64,000 nucleotides of DNA from a bacterium 210917-DFI.7.65 (GCA_020555865.1 JAJCJJ010000004.1:1-64000); one strand, 5' to 3'; shown: positions 40,857-50,145, counted from the stretch's first letter. The notes: generated by a model from the sequence alone, not told the origin. Made by a program: numbers and translations.

Positions 40857-41603
40857 ATGAAACGCCCCATGGGCATATTTTCGAAACTGTTTGGTCATAA
40901 AACGTCCCAGCATCCGTACTGCGCGGCGCTGGTGCCGGCGGCAGGGGTGTCTGCGCGTATGGGCGGGCTGGACAAACTGTTTTATGATTTGTATGGACAG
41001 CCAGTACTGGCCCGGACGCTGTTGGCCCTGGATCGCTGCAGCCGGATTGATGAAATCGTCGTCGCCACGCGGCAGGAAAACATTCTCCGCATCGGGGAGC
41101 TTTGCCGAACCTATGACATCCGCAAGCCTGTGAAAATTGTGGAAGGCGGAAAAACCAGGGCGGAAAGCGTGCTTCAGGCGGCGCTGAGCGCGGACGCCAG
41201 CGCGGAATTCCTGGCGGTGCATGACGGCGCGCGTCCGCTGGTGGAGCAGCGCGTGATCGAGGAAACGATTCAAAAAGCGTATCAATGCGCGGCAGCAGCG
41301 CCTGCAACGCCGGTTAAGGATACGATCAAATTTGTCTGCGACGGCGCGGTGGAAAGTACACCGCAGCGCGATCGCCTGGTGGCGGTGCAGACGCCGCAGG
41401 TCTTTGATGCGGAATTGTTAAAAGCGGCGCTGCAGTCCGCTGTAGAACAGGGCGTAGAGGTCACAGACGACTGCAGCGCGGTGGAGCGTTTGGGGAAAAA
41501 AGTATATCTGGTACAGGGATCCTATGAAAACCTAAAAATTACAACGCCGGTGGATCTGCTGCTGGCGGAAAAAATTCTGGAGTTGCGGGGGGAGATGTTT
41601 TGA
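40857..41603 (+). CDS. ispD: 2-C-methyl-D-erythritol 4-phosphate cytidylyltransferase
   Basis: 248 residues. Third step of the MEP pathway: CTP plus MEP to [20 protein letters not shown] (about 23-37) is the nucleotide-binding loop (the usual GxGxRM is present as a variant), with VHDGARPLV near residue 121 and TPQVFD near 180. The N-terminus has about 20 extra residues. ATG 40857 touches the GGAAGG site, and ATG 40869 is 12 bases from it, so the start is uncertain by four residues. Coupled to ispF. Confidence 0.93.
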   Translation: MKRPMGIFSKLFGHKTSQHPYCAALVPAAGVSARMGGLDKLFYDLYGQPVLARTLLALDRCSRIDEIVVATRQENILRIGELCRTYDIRKPVKIVEGGKTRAESVLQAALSADASAEFLAVHDGARPLVEQRVIEETIQKAYQCAAAAPATPVKDTIKFVCDGAVESTPQRDRLVAVQTPQVFDAELLKAALQSAVEQGVEVTDDCSAVERLGKKVYLVQGSYENLKITTPVDLLLAEKILELRGEMF

Positions 41604-42088
41604 CAGCTCTGCGTGTGGGACACGGATATGATGTACACCGCCTGGTAGATGGGCGCACGCTGATTTTAGGCGGTGTTACGATTCCTTATGAAAAGGGTCT
41701 TTTGGGGCATTCAGATGCGGATGTGCTGCTCCATGCGGTTATGGATGCGCTTCTGGGCGCCGCGGCTATGGGGGATATCGGAACGTATTTTCCAGACAGC
41801 GACGCTGCGTTTCTCGGCTGTTCCAGCCTGACCCTACTGGAGCGCGTGCACGCTATGTTGGCCGAACGGGGATGGAATGTGGTCAATGTGGATGCCACGG
41901 TTGTGGCGCAGCGCCCCAAGATTGCCCCCTATCTTCTACAGATGCGCAGGAACATTGCGCAGGCGTTGGATATTGCGGTGGATCAGGTCAATGTGAAAGG
42001 GACAACAGAGGAAAAGCTTGGCTTTACGGGAGATGGTTCCGGTATGGCGGCTCATGCAGTCTGCCTGATGGAACAAAAACAATCTTAA
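41600..42088 (+). CDS. ispF: 2-C-methyl-D-erythritol 2,4-cyclodiphosphate synthase
   Basis: 162 residues, full length. Makes MEcPP in the MEP pathway. [22 protein letters not shown] holds the metal-binding Asp and His; [28 protein letters not shown] is the second signature. TTG start at 41600 overlaps the ispD stop (TTGA) and has GGGGGGAG a few bases upstream. ispH of the same pathway is 1 kb upstream, so the window carries three MEP genes. Confidence 0.95.
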   Translation: MTALRVGHGYDVHRLVDGRTLILGGVTIPYEKGLLGHSDADVLLHAVMDALLGAAAMGDIGTYFPDSDAAFLGCSSLTLLERVHAMLAERGWNVVNVDATVVAQRPKIAPYLLQMRRNIAQALDIAVDQVNVKGTTEEKLGFTGDGSGMAAHAVCLMEQKQS

Positions 42089-42093
42089 CAAGC

Positions 42094-42138
42094 GTGCGGT
42101 TTGTCGGAGATCTGCTTTCGACAAACTGCACATTTTTT
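42094..42138 (+). terminator. Terminator after ispF
   Basis: 13-bp stem GTGCGGTTTGTCG (42094-42106) / CGACAAACTGCAC (42119-42131), one G-U pair, then TTTTTT. Confidence 0.85.
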
Positions 42139-42174
42139 CTTCCCGTTCATATCATGGGACGGGAGGAGATCTCT

Positions 42175-42426
42175 ATGAATCATTATCTGATCGTTTGTCG
42201 ATCTGTGACCTATGCCCAGCGTATGATGCGCACTTTACAGCGCGCTGCACTGGCATGCCATATCATGCGGATCCCCCAGGGACTGGTGCCCAGCGGCTGC
42301 GGCTATGCTGTGCGCATCCGGGAAGGGGATCTCAGCCAGGCTCTGCGGGCTATTGGGCAAATCAATATGCGCCCTGTGGCGCTGTTTCTTGACGACGGTA
42401 TCTCTTATACCGAGGTTCCGTTATGA
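42175..42426 (+). CDS. DUF3343-family small protein (putative sulfur/selenium carrier)
   Basis: 83 residues. Compact ferredoxin-like small protein of DUF3343, starting MNHYLIVCRSVTYAQRMMRTL. The family has been proposed to carry sulfur or selenium with a partner cysteine desulfurase; C26 or C39 could be involved, but this is not proven. GGGAGGAG 7 bases upstream of the ATG. The stop overlaps the start of the cysteine desulfurase by 4 bases (ATGA), which supports a functional pair. Confidence 0.8.
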   Translation: MNHYLIVCRSVTYAQRMMRTLQRAALACHIMRIPQGLVPSGCGYAVRIREGDLSQALRAIGQINMRPVALFLDDGISYTEVPL

Positions 42427-43553
42427 TCTATCTGGATGCGGCGGCCACTACGTTCCAAAAACCGCGCACTGTGGCTGCCGCTGTGGAGCGGGCCATGCAT
42501 TATATGACCACGCCGGGCCGCGGCGCTTATCAGGAAGCCCGGCTGGCGGCGGAAACGGCCTTTCGCTGCCGCAGCGAAGCGGCGGCTCTCTTTCATGTTC
42601 CCGGCGAGGACAATGTGGTGTTTACTTTCAACGCTACCCATGCGCTGAATATTGCGGTGAAGACGCTGGTGCGGCCCGGCGACAGTGTCGTTGTATCTGG
42701 TTATGAGCACAACGCGGTTATGCGACCTTTGTATGGAATCGGCAATGTGCAGATCAAAACGGCTCCCGGCATATTGTTTGACCAGCAGTCCGTCATAGCG
42801 GATTTTGCGCGGGCCATTACGCCGGAGGTGCGCGCGGTATTCTGCACTCATGTTTCCAATGTGTTCGGATTTGTGCTGCCAATCCGTGAGATCGCCGCGC
42901 TCTGCCGCAGCCGCGGCGTACCGCTGGTGATCGACGCCTCGCAGTCGGCCGGCGTGCTGCCGGTGGATTTGCAGAGCACCGGAGCGGCATTCATTGGTAT
43001 GCCGGGCCACAAAGGGCTTTACGGCCCGCAGGGGACTGGGCTGCTGCTTTGCGGTACGGAAAAAGTGAAGCCGTTGATGGAGGGGGGAACCGGCAGCATG
43101 TCCATGTTGCGGGAGATGCCGCCAGATCTTCCCGATCGGCTGGAAGCCGGAACACAGAATATTCCCGGAATCGCAGGCCTGCTGGAAGGGATACGTTTCG
43201 TGCGCCGCATGGGACCGGATGTCATTCTGCACCAGGAGAGCGAGTTAATTCATCTTTTGGCAAAAGAACTGCACGCGCTTCCGGAACTGCGTGTGTTTTC
43301 AGCGCAGCAGGAAGGCTGCCAAAGCGGTGTATTGTCCTTTTTGTCCAGGAGCATGGACTGTGAGCAGTTAGCCGACCGCCTTTCAGAACGGGGAATTGCT
43401 GTTCGGGCTGGGCTTCACTGCGCGCCATTGGCGCATGATTCCGCGGGCACGCTCCCGATGGGGACAGTACGTGTCAGCGTTTCCGCATTCAACACAGAGC
43501 GGGATATCGTGCTTTTGCTGGACGCGCTGCGGGCAATTCAACGGGGATTTTGA
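42423..43553 (+). CDS. Cysteine desulfurase-family aminotransferase class V protein
   Basis: 376 residues. PLP enzyme that releases sulfur (or selenium) from cysteine (selenocysteine). N-terminal MIYLDAAATTFQKP, PLP-binding K197 in GMPGHKGLYGPQG, and conserved C333 in RAGLHCAPLAH, the position of the catalytic Cys in SufS-type enzymes. It is not next to iscU or sufU, so a role with its DUF3343 partner, rather than general Fe-S assembly, is likely. Overlaps DUF3343 by 4 bases. Confidence 0.88.
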   Translation: MIYLDAAATTFQKPRTVAAAVERAMHYMTTPGRGAYQEARLAAETAFRCRSEAAALFHVPGEDNVVFTFNATHALNIAVKTLVRPGDSVVVSGYEHNAVMRPLYGIGNVQIKTAPGILFDQQSVIADFARAITPEVRAVFCTHVSNVFGFVLPIREIAALCRSRGVPLVIDASQSAGVLPVDLQSTGAAFIGMPGHKGLYGPQGTGLLLCGTEKVKPLMEGGTGSMSMLREMPPDLPDRLEAGTQNIPGIAGLLEGIRFVRRMGPDVILHQESELIHLLAKELHALPELRVFSAQQEGCQSGVLSFLSRSMDCEQLADRLSERGIAVRAGLHCAPLAHDSAGTLPMGTVRVSVSAFNTERDIVLLLDALRAIQRGF

Positions 43554-43585
43554 GCAGCAAAACAGGATTTCCGAACCGTTTTGCG

Positions 43586-43614
43586 TTGCATTTATCGAAA
43601 AAATAAGGTATAAT
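43586..43614 (+). promoter_or_regulatory. Sigma-A promoter for cdaA-cdaR
   Basis: TTGCAT (43586-43591), 17 bp, TATAAT (43609-43614), about 55 bp before the cdaA start. Confidence 0.75.
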
Positions 43615-43669
43615 ATCATTCTAATCCTAAAATAGCCGGAAAACAGTCTGAAGTTTGAGGAATGAGGAT

Positions 43670-44575
43670 ATGGAGTTTTTGACCACCACCTATGAAATGG
43701 TCGCAAATTATTTCATGATGATCAAAGTGACCGATGTAATCGACATGGCGATCATCGCTTTTGTTGTGTATAATATCCTGATCCGTATGCGTTCGACGAC
43801 GTCTGTGCGAATTCTTCAGGGTGTGCTGGTGCTTTTGATCATTATGTGGCTTTCCACAATTTTTGACCTGCGGTGCATCAATTTCCTGCTGGGCCATGCG
43901 GTCCAATGGGGTGTTCTGGCGCTGATCATCCTGTTTCAGCCGGAGCTGCGGCGGGCTTTGGAAAAGATCGGCAGCAGCACAGGGCTCAAGCAGATGTTTA
44001 TCCGGGAGGAAGCGTTGCCTGCCATCGAGCAGGCCATTAAGGAAACGGTGACAGCCTGTACCGAAATGTCTCAGAGCCGCACTGGTGTACTGCTGGTGTT
44101 TGAACGGGAGAACCAACTGGACGATATTTTGCGCAGCGGCACAAAAATCAATGCGGACGTGTCCAGCGAGCTGCTGAAAAACATATTTTTCATTCATGCG
44201 CCGATGCACGACGGCGCGGCGATTGTGCGGGACGGGCGCCTGCTCGGCGCAGGCTGCATGCTTCCGCTTTCCAAAAACGTCAATCTAAGCCGGGATCTTG
44301 GCATGCGCCATCGTGCCGGTATCGGCATCAGCGAAAATTCCGATGCAGTTGTGGTTTTGGTGTCGGAAGAGACCGGCGCAATTTCAGTCGCAGTGGACGG
44401 CAGTCTCCGCCGGCATCTGTCGGCGGAGACGCTGGAAAAATTTTTGTATAATGAATTGCTGCCGAACGCATCGGACAAAGAACAGCAGTCCGGCTTGAAG
44501 GGCGGACTGAAGGACGGTTTGTTCAACTTGAAGACCCTATTGAGCAGAAATGGAGTCGGCGATGAAAATCAGTAA
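43670..44575 (+). CDS. cdaA: Diadenylate cyclase CdaA
   Basis: 301 residues. Membrane enzyme that makes cyclic di-AMP, the essential messenger for potassium and osmotic control. Three N-terminal transmembrane helices (about 15-90), then the DAC domain with HDGAAIV (D181) and MRHRAGIG (R213-H214-R215), the ATP-binding DGA and RHR motifs. TTG at 43655 is in frame, but ATG 43670 follows GAGGA at 8 bases. Operon with cdaR. Confidence 0.95.
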   Translation: MEFLTTTYEMVANYFMMIKVTDVIDMAIIAFVVYNILIRMRSTTSVRILQGVLVLLIIMWLSTIFDLRCINFLLGHAVQWGVLALIILFQPELRRALEKIGSSTGLKQMFIREEALPAIEQAIKETVTACTEMSQSRTGVLLVFERENQLDDILRSGTKINADVSSELLKNIFFIHAPMHDGAAIVRDGRLLGAGCMLPLSKNVNLSRDLGMRHRAGIGISENSDAVVVLVSEETGAISVAVDGSLRRHLSAETLEKFLYNELLPNASDKEQQSGLKGGLKDGLFNLKTLLSRNGVGDENQ

Positions 44576-45797
44576 ATCCCAACGGGCAGTTTATATTATG
44601 ATCTCGATTTTGGTGGCGGTGGTCTTTTGGCTGTATGTGGATAACACTGGCGCCAATCAGAGGGATGTTCGGCTGTACAACGTACCGGTTACCTTTGTAG
44701 GCGCGGAGGACGATCTGGCTGAGCGTGGGCTGATGCTGACAGCGGGAGAAGATACTAAAATCGACCTTCGGCTGCAGGGCCGACGTCAGGTTGTTGCACA
44801 GCTCAATAAAAATAATGTAAAGATCCAGGTTGATGTAAGCAACCTCATGAGTACCGGAACGCATACGCTCAGTTACAGTATCCTTTATCCCAACAGTATT
44901 TCGCCCAATTCGGTGACGGTTGTATCGGCCAGTTTGTATATGGTCACCGTAGAGGTCAGCGAGCTGCATAGCAAAACAATCGACGTGGTGGCAGATATCA
45001 ACGGCAGCGTGCCGGACGGCTATATGCTGCGTGAGTGTGTGGTAACGCCTTCGACTATCACCGTCAGCGGAACAAAAGAGGACATCGCCGAGGTTGATCA
45101 TGCTTTGGTGGAAGTGACATTGAACGGCGCCACCAGTTCGTACAGCGAATATCTCAGCTACAGCCTCATTGATATCAAAGGAAACCCGGTTGTAAATCCG
45201 AAGCTGCGCTGCAGTGACGACAAAGTGCGCCTGGAAGTCCCGGTGGTCACGCTGAAAGAGCTGCCACTGGAAATTGACTGGGTGGAAAGCGGCGGCTCGC
45301 AGAAATCGGATATCTCCTATACGATCTCACCCAAGAGCATCATGGTTTCCGGGGATGAGAGTCTGCTGAATCAGTTGGATTCCATTCAGGTTGCCCAGGT
45401 TGATCTGAGCCAGGTGATGGGGGATGATACTTTGGAATATGATATTCCTTTGCCCAACGGTTGTATCAACGAAAGCGGCACGGATACGGTGAAGGTTTCC
45501 ATTCGCTTTCGCAATCTCCAGACCAAGACGGTAGAATGCTCCAGTATTTCCTTTACCAATGTGACGGAGGGATATACGGCTTCAGCAGTGACCCAGAGCC
45601 TTGACGTAACGCTGCGCGGAACAGATGCAGAGCTTGCCAAAGTTGACGGGAAAAATGTCCGTATTGTAGTAGATCTGAGCGAAATGTCCGCTGCTGTGGG
45701 AACCTATACTGCAAAGGCAAAAGTTTATGTGGATGGGACAGAGTCTGTAGGCGCCATTGGCTCGTATCAGGTGGGGTATCGTCTGCAGAGGTCCTGA
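44562..45797 (+). CDS. cdaR: CdaR-type regulator with YbbR domains
   Basis: 411 residues. CdaR binds and modulates CdaA from the outer face of the membrane. One N-terminal helix (about 10-28, VYIMISILVAVVFWLYV) followed by about four YbbR repeats of 80-90 residues, all-beta. Overlaps the cdaA end by 14 bases and has GGAG 6 bases upstream of the ATG. glmM, normally next in B. subtilis, is not here. Confidence 0.88.
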   Translation: MKISKSQRAVYIMISILVAVVFWLYVDNTGANQRDVRLYNVPVTFVGAEDDLAERGLMLTAGEDTKIDLRLQGRRQVVAQLNKNNVKIQVDVSNLMSTGTHTLSYSILYPNSISPNSVTVVSASLYMVTVEVSELHSKTIDVVADINGSVPDGYMLRECVVTPSTITVSGTKEDIAEVDHALVEVTLNGATSSYSEYLSYSLIDIKGNPVVNPKLRCSDDKVRLEVPVVTLKELPLEIDWVESGGSQKSDISYTISPKSIMVSGDESLLNQLDSIQVAQVDLSQVMGDDTLEYDIPLPNGCINESGTDTVKVSIRFRNLQTKTVECSSISFTNVTEGYTASAVTQSLDVTLRGTDAELAKVDGKNVRIVVDLSEMSAAVGTYTAKAKVYVDGTESVGAIGSYQVGYRLQRS

Positions 45798-45846
45798 AAT
45801 AAAAGGCAAATCATAGACACAGGCGCCGGGGGCGCAGGAGGCTTTT

Positions 45847-46263
45847 ATGACTCAAGTAGCAAAAGTGGAAAAATTACTGGGCAGAGAATATGCCGAGATC
45901 TCTGTGGCACGGAAGACGGCCTGCGGCCATGATTGCGAGAATTGCGGCGGCTGTGGGGTCTCCGGCGGCCAACTGGTGTATGCTGTGGCCAAAAACCATA
46001 TTCATGCCTGTCCGGGCGATCAGGTAGTGGTGGAGAGCAGTACCAAGAACGTGATGGGCGCTGTGGCGGTGGTGTATGTGCTCCCCTTTGTCTGCTTTTT
46101 TCTGGGGTATGCCTTGGGAGCGGCACTCCTCCATTTCGGAGACGGAATGAGTGGTGCGACAGGAGCAGTGTGCTTTGCACTGGGGCTGATCCCCGCAGTT
46201 CTCTATAACCGGTATGCCCGGCGTACCGGAGCGCTGCAATATGAAATTGTGCGTCTATTCTGA
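45847..46263 (+). CDS. SoxR-reducing-system RseC-like protein
   Basis: 138 residues. N-terminal soluble part with cysteine cluster CGHDCENCGGC (about 26-36), then two transmembrane helices (about 77-120). This is the RseC/MucC family layout, known in E. coli for reduction of SoxR and linked to the Rnf complex. No rnf genes are seen here, so the partner is unknown. AGGAGG 5 bases before the ATG. Confidence 0.82.
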   Translation: MTQVAKVEKLLGREYAEISVARKTACGHDCENCGGCGVSGGQLVYAVAKNHIHACPGDQVVVESSTKNVMGAVAVVYVLPFVCFFLGYALGAALLHFGDGMSGATGAVCFALGLIPAVLYNRYARRTGALQYEIVRLF

Positions 46264-46289
46264 TGGCGGACTGCACGGTGTAAACACGG

Positions 46290-47213
46290 ATGTTCGGATA
46301 TGTACGTCCGGTGATGGACAAGCTTGGGCAGGAAGATCAGGCGCGGTTCCAAGCAGCCTATTGCGGGCTGTGTTATGAGTTGGGCCGCCAGTACGGCGTG
46401 TTGGCGCGCTGCATGTTGAATTATGATTTCACATTTCTGGTGATCCTCTTGGAGAGCGATGCGCCGCATTGCACAAGCTATCGCTGCCCTTGTAAACGCT
46501 TTTGCAAAAAAGAGCGGGTGGATACCTCCCCGGCGCTGGAAGCGGCGGCGGACGCTTCGGTCATTCTGACCTGGTGGAAACTGCGTGATGAGATCGAGGA
46601 CAGCCATCTGGTCCGAGCGGCAGGTTGGCGTTTGCTCAGCCTGCTCACCAGGCGCGCCTACCGTAAAGCGGCTCGGAAGCGGCCTGCCTTTGCACGGACA
46701 GTGGAGAATGCGCTATTTTCCCTGCGGCGGATGGAAGAAGAAAAGACTGCGTCGCTGGATCGCCCGGCGGACGCTTTTGCCGGACTTTTGGCCGCGGCAG
46801 CAGAGGAAGTCGGCACAGAAACGGATCGGCGTATTCATCACCAAATGCTTTATCAGTTGGGACGATGGATTTATCTGATCGACGCGCTGGATGATCTGCA
46901 GGACGATGCAGCCCGGGGACGGTACAATCCGTTGCTTTATCGCTATGGGCTGCAGAATGGACAGATCAGTGGAGAAGATCAGGAGCGGCTGGTTGCCACG
47001 CTGGATCATTCTGTGCGTTTGATTGCCTCGGCGCTTGCGCTGAAAGAACCTACGGCCTGGACAGCGCTTCTTGAAAATATCATCTACTATGGGCTTCCGC
47101 TGACAGGACGACTGGTTCTGGAGGGCCGCTGGAATGCATCCGCCGGGAAATGGCGCTGCTTTTCTATAGGGCACGATACGGTGGAGAGCGAAAGGATGGA
47201 TTCGGATACATGA
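46290..47213 (+). CDS. DUF5685-family protein with prenyl-synthase-like aspartate motifs
   Basis: 307 residues, mostly helical. N-terminal Cys pairs C25-x2-C28, then C41, C61, C66, C68 and C72 suggest a metal site. Two Asp-rich motifs lie about 100 residues apart: RDEIEDS (D100-D104) and DALDDLQDDAARGRYNPL (D198-L215). Their spacing and the DxxxDxxxGR pattern resemble motifs I and II of squalene/phytoene synthases. Whether it is an enzyme is unknown. The stop overlaps the start of the J-domain gene (ATGA), so the two are coupled. The ribosome-binding site is weak. Confidence 0.8.
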   Translation: MFGYVRPVMDKLGQEDQARFQAAYCGLCYELGRQYGVLARCMLNYDFTFLVILLESDAPHCTSYRCPCKRFCKKERVDTSPALEAAADASVILTWWKLRDEIEDSHLVRAAGWRLLSLLTRRAYRKAARKRPAFARTVENALFSLRRMEEEKTASLDRPADAFAGLLAAAAEEVGTETDRRIHHQMLYQLGRWIYLIDALDDLQDDAARGRYNPLLYRYGLQNGQISGEDQERLVATLDHSVRLIASALALKEPTAWTALLENIIYYGLPLTGRLVLEGRWNASAGKWRCFSIGHDTVESERMDSDT

Positions 47214-47839
47214 TCACAGACCCCTATAAAGTACTGAATATCGCACCAAATGCCAGCGATGAGGAAGTGAAAAAAGCCTATCGCGATCTGGCACGGAAAT
47301 ACCATCCCGATCATTATCATGGAACGGATCTTGAGCACATGGCTGAGGAAAAGATGAAAGAGATCAACGAGGCTTATGCTGTAATCCAGCAGCAGCGAAA
47401 GGGCGGCGGTACGCAGCAGGGGTACAGTTCCGGATCCTCCGCCGGAGGCTATCAGAGCTATGGGCAGAGCGCGGCGTCCCATCCACTATTCCAGCGTATT
47501 CGCATTCTGATTAACAGCGGAGATATTGTTTCCGCCGAACAGTTGCTTGAGCAAACCGATCTGCGGACAGCAGAGTGGCATTTCCTGATGGGATCCGTAT
47601 ATTATCGCAAAGGATGGCTGGACGAGGCGCTGAAGGAATATGAAATGGCCTGCGCTATGGATCCGAACAACGCCGAGTACCGACAAGCCTATCAGTATAT
47701 GCGCGCAGGAGGCAGCGCTTATCGGCCGGAGGAATACGGCTCCGGCAGCATGATGGACTGCAACTGGTGCCAGAACATGATCTGTGCCGGGCTTGCGTGC
47801 AGTGCCTGTTCGGGCGGGCGCGTCTGTCTGTGTTGTTAA
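47210..47839 (+). CDS. J-domain protein with cysteine-rich tail
   Basis: 209 residues. N-terminal J domain (about 1-60) with the HPD motif (KYHPDHYHG), so it should stimulate DnaK. A Gly/Ser/Gln linker (about 65-95) and a TPR-like region (about 105-165, AEWHFLMGSVYYRKG) follow. The end is a Cys-rich tail (CNWCQNMICAGLACSACS, final CLCC). It is not a standard DnaJ (no zinc-finger G/F region). Coupled to DUF5685 by a 4-base overlap. The frame is open further upstream, but the start at 47210 gives the normal J domain. Confidence 0.88.
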   Translation: MITDPYKVLNIAPNASDEEVKKAYRDLARKYHPDHYHGTDLEHMAEEKMKEINEAYAVIQQQRKGGGTQQGYSSGSSAGGYQSYGQSAASHPLFQRIRILINSGDIVSAEQLLEQTDLRTAEWHFLMGSVYYRKGWLDEALKEYEMACAMDPNNAEYRQAYQYMRAGGSAYRPEEYGSGSMMDCNWCQNMICAGLACSACSGGRVCLCC

Positions 47840-47861
47840 AGGAAAAAGGAGGAAACGGAAT

Positions 47862-48740
47862 ATGATACGTTCGATGACCGGCTATGGCCGGGCAAAGGAG
47901 ACGATTCACAATCGGGATATTACAATAGAGCTGCGTTCCGTCAACAATCGTTTTCTCGACTGTACGGTCAAAATCCCGCGGGTCTATACTTTCTGTGAGG
48001 ACGTTGTCCGCGCACAGGTACAGAAGGCGATTACACGGGGCAAAGTGGATGTATTCATCACAATTCAGTCTGTGGGTGCGGAAGCCACCACGGTTACGGT
48101 CAACCGGGATCTGGCTGCGGGATATGTCCGTGCGCTGCATGGTCTTGCAGAGGAATATGGCCTGCGGGATGATATCTCTGTTATGGGGGTAGCGCGGTTC
48201 CCGGATGTATTGACAGTGAGCAAAGCCGAAGAAGATATGGAAAGCTTGAGCGCCGATATCTGTACCGTGCTGCAACAGGCTATTGCCGGCTATAACGCGA
48301 TGCGTGAAGCCGAAGGTGCACGGCTGTGTGAGGATATCGTCGGGCGCTTGGCAACGATTGAAGCGTTGACCGGAACGATCGAAGAGCGCTCGCCGGACAC
48401 CGTGGCGGAATATCGCGAGCGCCTCAGCGCTAAAATGAAAGAAGTGCTGCAGAGCACTACCATTGAGGAAAGCCGGATCCTGATGGAAGCCGCTATTTAT
48501 TCCGACAAAGTGGCGGTGGATGAGGAAACCGTACGCCTGCACAGCCATGTGGCGCAGTTGCGTGCCATGCTGGAGAGCGGCGGCGTCATCGGGCGGAAGG
48601 CAGATTTCCTGATTCAGGAGTTGAACCGGGAAGCCAATACCATCGGTTCCAAATGCTGCGACATTGCAATCAGTGAGTCGGTGATTGCTCTGAAAGCGGA
48701 GATTGAAAAGATCCGCGAGCAGATTCAGAATGTGGAATAA
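47862..48740 (+). CDS. YicC/YloC-family endoribonuclease
   Basis: 292 residues. MIRSMTGYGRA at the N-terminus and ELRSVNNRFLDC identify the YicC family, which has RNA-cleaving activity in E. coli (e.g. decay of the RyhB sRNA). The second half contains the DUF1732 signature with LREANTIGSK-like LNREANTIGSKCCD near residue 250. AAGGAGG 9 bases before ATG 47862. First gene of yicC-remA-gmk-rpoZ, the standard Firmicutes order. Confidence 0.93.
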   Translation: MIRSMTGYGRAKETIHNRDITIELRSVNNRFLDCTVKIPRVYTFCEDVVRAQVQKAITRGKVDVFITIQSVGAEATTVTVNRDLAAGYVRALHGLAEEYGLRDDISVMGVARFPDVLTVSKAEEDMESLSADICTVLQQAIAGYNAMREAEGARLCEDIVGRLATIEALTGTIEERSPDTVAEYRERLSAKMKEVLQSTTIEESRILMEAAIYSDKVAVDEETVRLHSHVAQLRAMLESGGVIGRKADFLIQELNREANTIGSKCCDIAISESVIALKAEIEKIREQIQNVE

Positions 48741-48746
48741 GACGTT

Positions 48747-49016
48747 ATGAAACTCATTAATATTGGTTTTGGGAGCCTGATTTCCGACGAGCGTCTGCTG
48801 GCAATCGTCAGTGCGGATTCGGCGCCGATCAAGCGTATGATCCAGGATGCCCGTGAGCGCGGTATGCTGGTAGATGCTACTTATGGGAGAAAGACCAAGT
48901 CGGTTCTCCTGATGGACAGCGATCATGTCATTCTGGCAGCGATCACGCCGGAAACTGTGGCCGAGCGCATGGGGATCGCGGTAGAGCGCTATGAAGAAGA
49001 GGGAGAAAGAGAATGA
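48747..49016 (+). CDS. remA: RemA-like DNA-binding regulator (DUF370)
   Basis: 89 residues, full length. In B. subtilis RemA activates biofilm-matrix and osmoprotection genes. [32 protein letters not shown] is the conserved core. Located between yicC and gmk as expected; overlaps the gmk start by 4 bases. Confidence 0.93.
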   Translation: MKLINIGFGSLISDERLLAIVSADSAPIKRMIQDARERGMLVDATYGRKTKSVLLMDSDHVILAAITPETVAERMGIAVERYEEEGERE

Positions 49017-49612
49017 AGTATGGCAGATTGTTTGTGCTGTCCGGTCCTTCCGGTGTCGGTAAAAGCACCATTTTGAAAGAACTCCTGGCACGAAGGAAAA
49101 ATATCTATTTTTCCGTTTCCGCCACGACACGGCCGCCCCGTCCCGGCGAAGTGGATCATGTCCATTACCATTTCAGTACCGAAGAGGAGTTCCAGCAGCT
49201 GATCGAAGACGAAGAATTGCTGGAATGGGCAGAATATGTGGGGAACTATTACGGCACACCCGCCCGGTATGTCAATGAAGCTATGGAGGATGGGCGCGAC
49301 GTGATATTGGATATTGAAGTTCAGGGTGCTGGAAAGGTGGTACAGAAACGGCCGGATGCTGTGCGTATTTTCATTGCGCCTCCCTCTTGGAACGAGTTGG
49401 AGCGCCGCCTGACGGAGCGCGGTACAGACGCGCCGGAAACCATCCATGTCCGGCTTTCCCGTGCCCGGGAAGAGTTCCTTCTTGCCAGAGACTATGATTA
49501 TATTGTGGTAAACGACGCAGTGGAAAATGCTGTGGGCGCTCTTGATGCGATTATGACGGCAGAGCATTGCCGTCCAGCCGAGCAGATGCGGTGGATGGAA
49601 CAAAATGGATAA
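49013..49612 (+). CDS. gmk: Guanylate kinase
   Basis: 199 residues. GMP to GDP. P-loop GPSGVGKST (11-19), [21 protein letters not shown] near 36-57 for GMP binding. ATG overlaps remA. The usual place is upstream of rpoZ. Confidence 0.97.
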   Translation: MKYGRLFVLSGPSGVGKSTILKELLARRKNIYFSVSATTRPPRPGEVDHVHYHFSTEEEFQQLIEDEELLEWAEYVGNYYGTPARYVNEAMEDGRDVILDIEVQGAGKVVQKRPDAVRIFIAPPSWNELERRLTERGTDAPETIHVRLSRAREEFLLARDYDYIVVNDAVENAVGALDAIMTAEHCRPAEQMRWMEQNG

Positions 49613-49768
49613 ACAGAGGAAGAAGCAGCGCTTCACGCGCTGTTTGGGCGTGGTTCCGACCGGGAGCACCGCCGGCCTGCGGAGGGCGCGCACCGAAAGA
49701 TATGCTGCGGCCTGTCGTTTAGGATCAAATAAAATTTTTGCCGAAAAGGCAGATTGGATGATGCAATT

Positions 49769-50053
49769 ATGTTATTGTACCCTGCAGTGGACAAACTGAA
49801 TGAACAAGTCCCTAACCGGTATCTTCTGGTGAATGTGGTGGCCCGCAAAGCCCGTGAGATTGCGGATGATGCGGAAAGCCTCGGGGAGCATCTGAGTGAA
49901 AAGCCGGTCACACTGGCTATTAACGGCGTTGCCGCCGGTGAAGTCGAAGTAGATCGGGAAGATCTTTACAATGCGCTGAACGCCGATGAACGCATTGTTG
50001 TCCCCTCCGCGCCCACGATGGTGGATATTCCGGAAGAAGAGATGGAAGAATAA
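49769..50053 (+). CDS. rpoZ: RNA polymerase omega subunit
   Basis: 94 residues. MLLYPAVDKLNEQVPNRYLLVNVVARKAREIADDAE is the conserved omega N-terminus that folds around the beta-prime tail; the C-terminus is acidic. A TTG at 49754 extends the frame by five codons and is closer to AAAGG; ATG 49769 matches family starts. The 156-bp gap after gmk contains no supported gene. Confidence 0.9.
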   Translation: MLLYPAVDKLNEQVPNRYLLVNVVARKAREIADDAESLGEHLSEKPVTLAINGVAAGEVEVDREDLYNALNADERIVVPSAPTMVDIPEEEMEE

Positions 50054-50069
50054 GAAAAAACGGGCGTGA

Positions 50070-50096
50070 CAGGCAAGGATACCGTATCCTTGCCTG
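50070..50096 (+). terminator. Hairpin after rpoZ
   Basis: 12-bp stem CAGGCAAGGATA (50070-50081) / TATCCTTGCCTG (50085-50096), 3-base loop, followed by a short TTTT a few bases later. Weak or partial terminator. Confidence 0.5.
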
Positions 50097-50145
50097 CAGC
50101 GGTTTTCGGACGGAGCAGTGAGACATGGAACGAAGGAGGGCATAG

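Noticed and set aside
49605..49799. 64-codon frame between gmk and rpoZ
   Set aside because: It starts inside gmk without a ribosome-binding site and runs into rpoZ; no conserved features.
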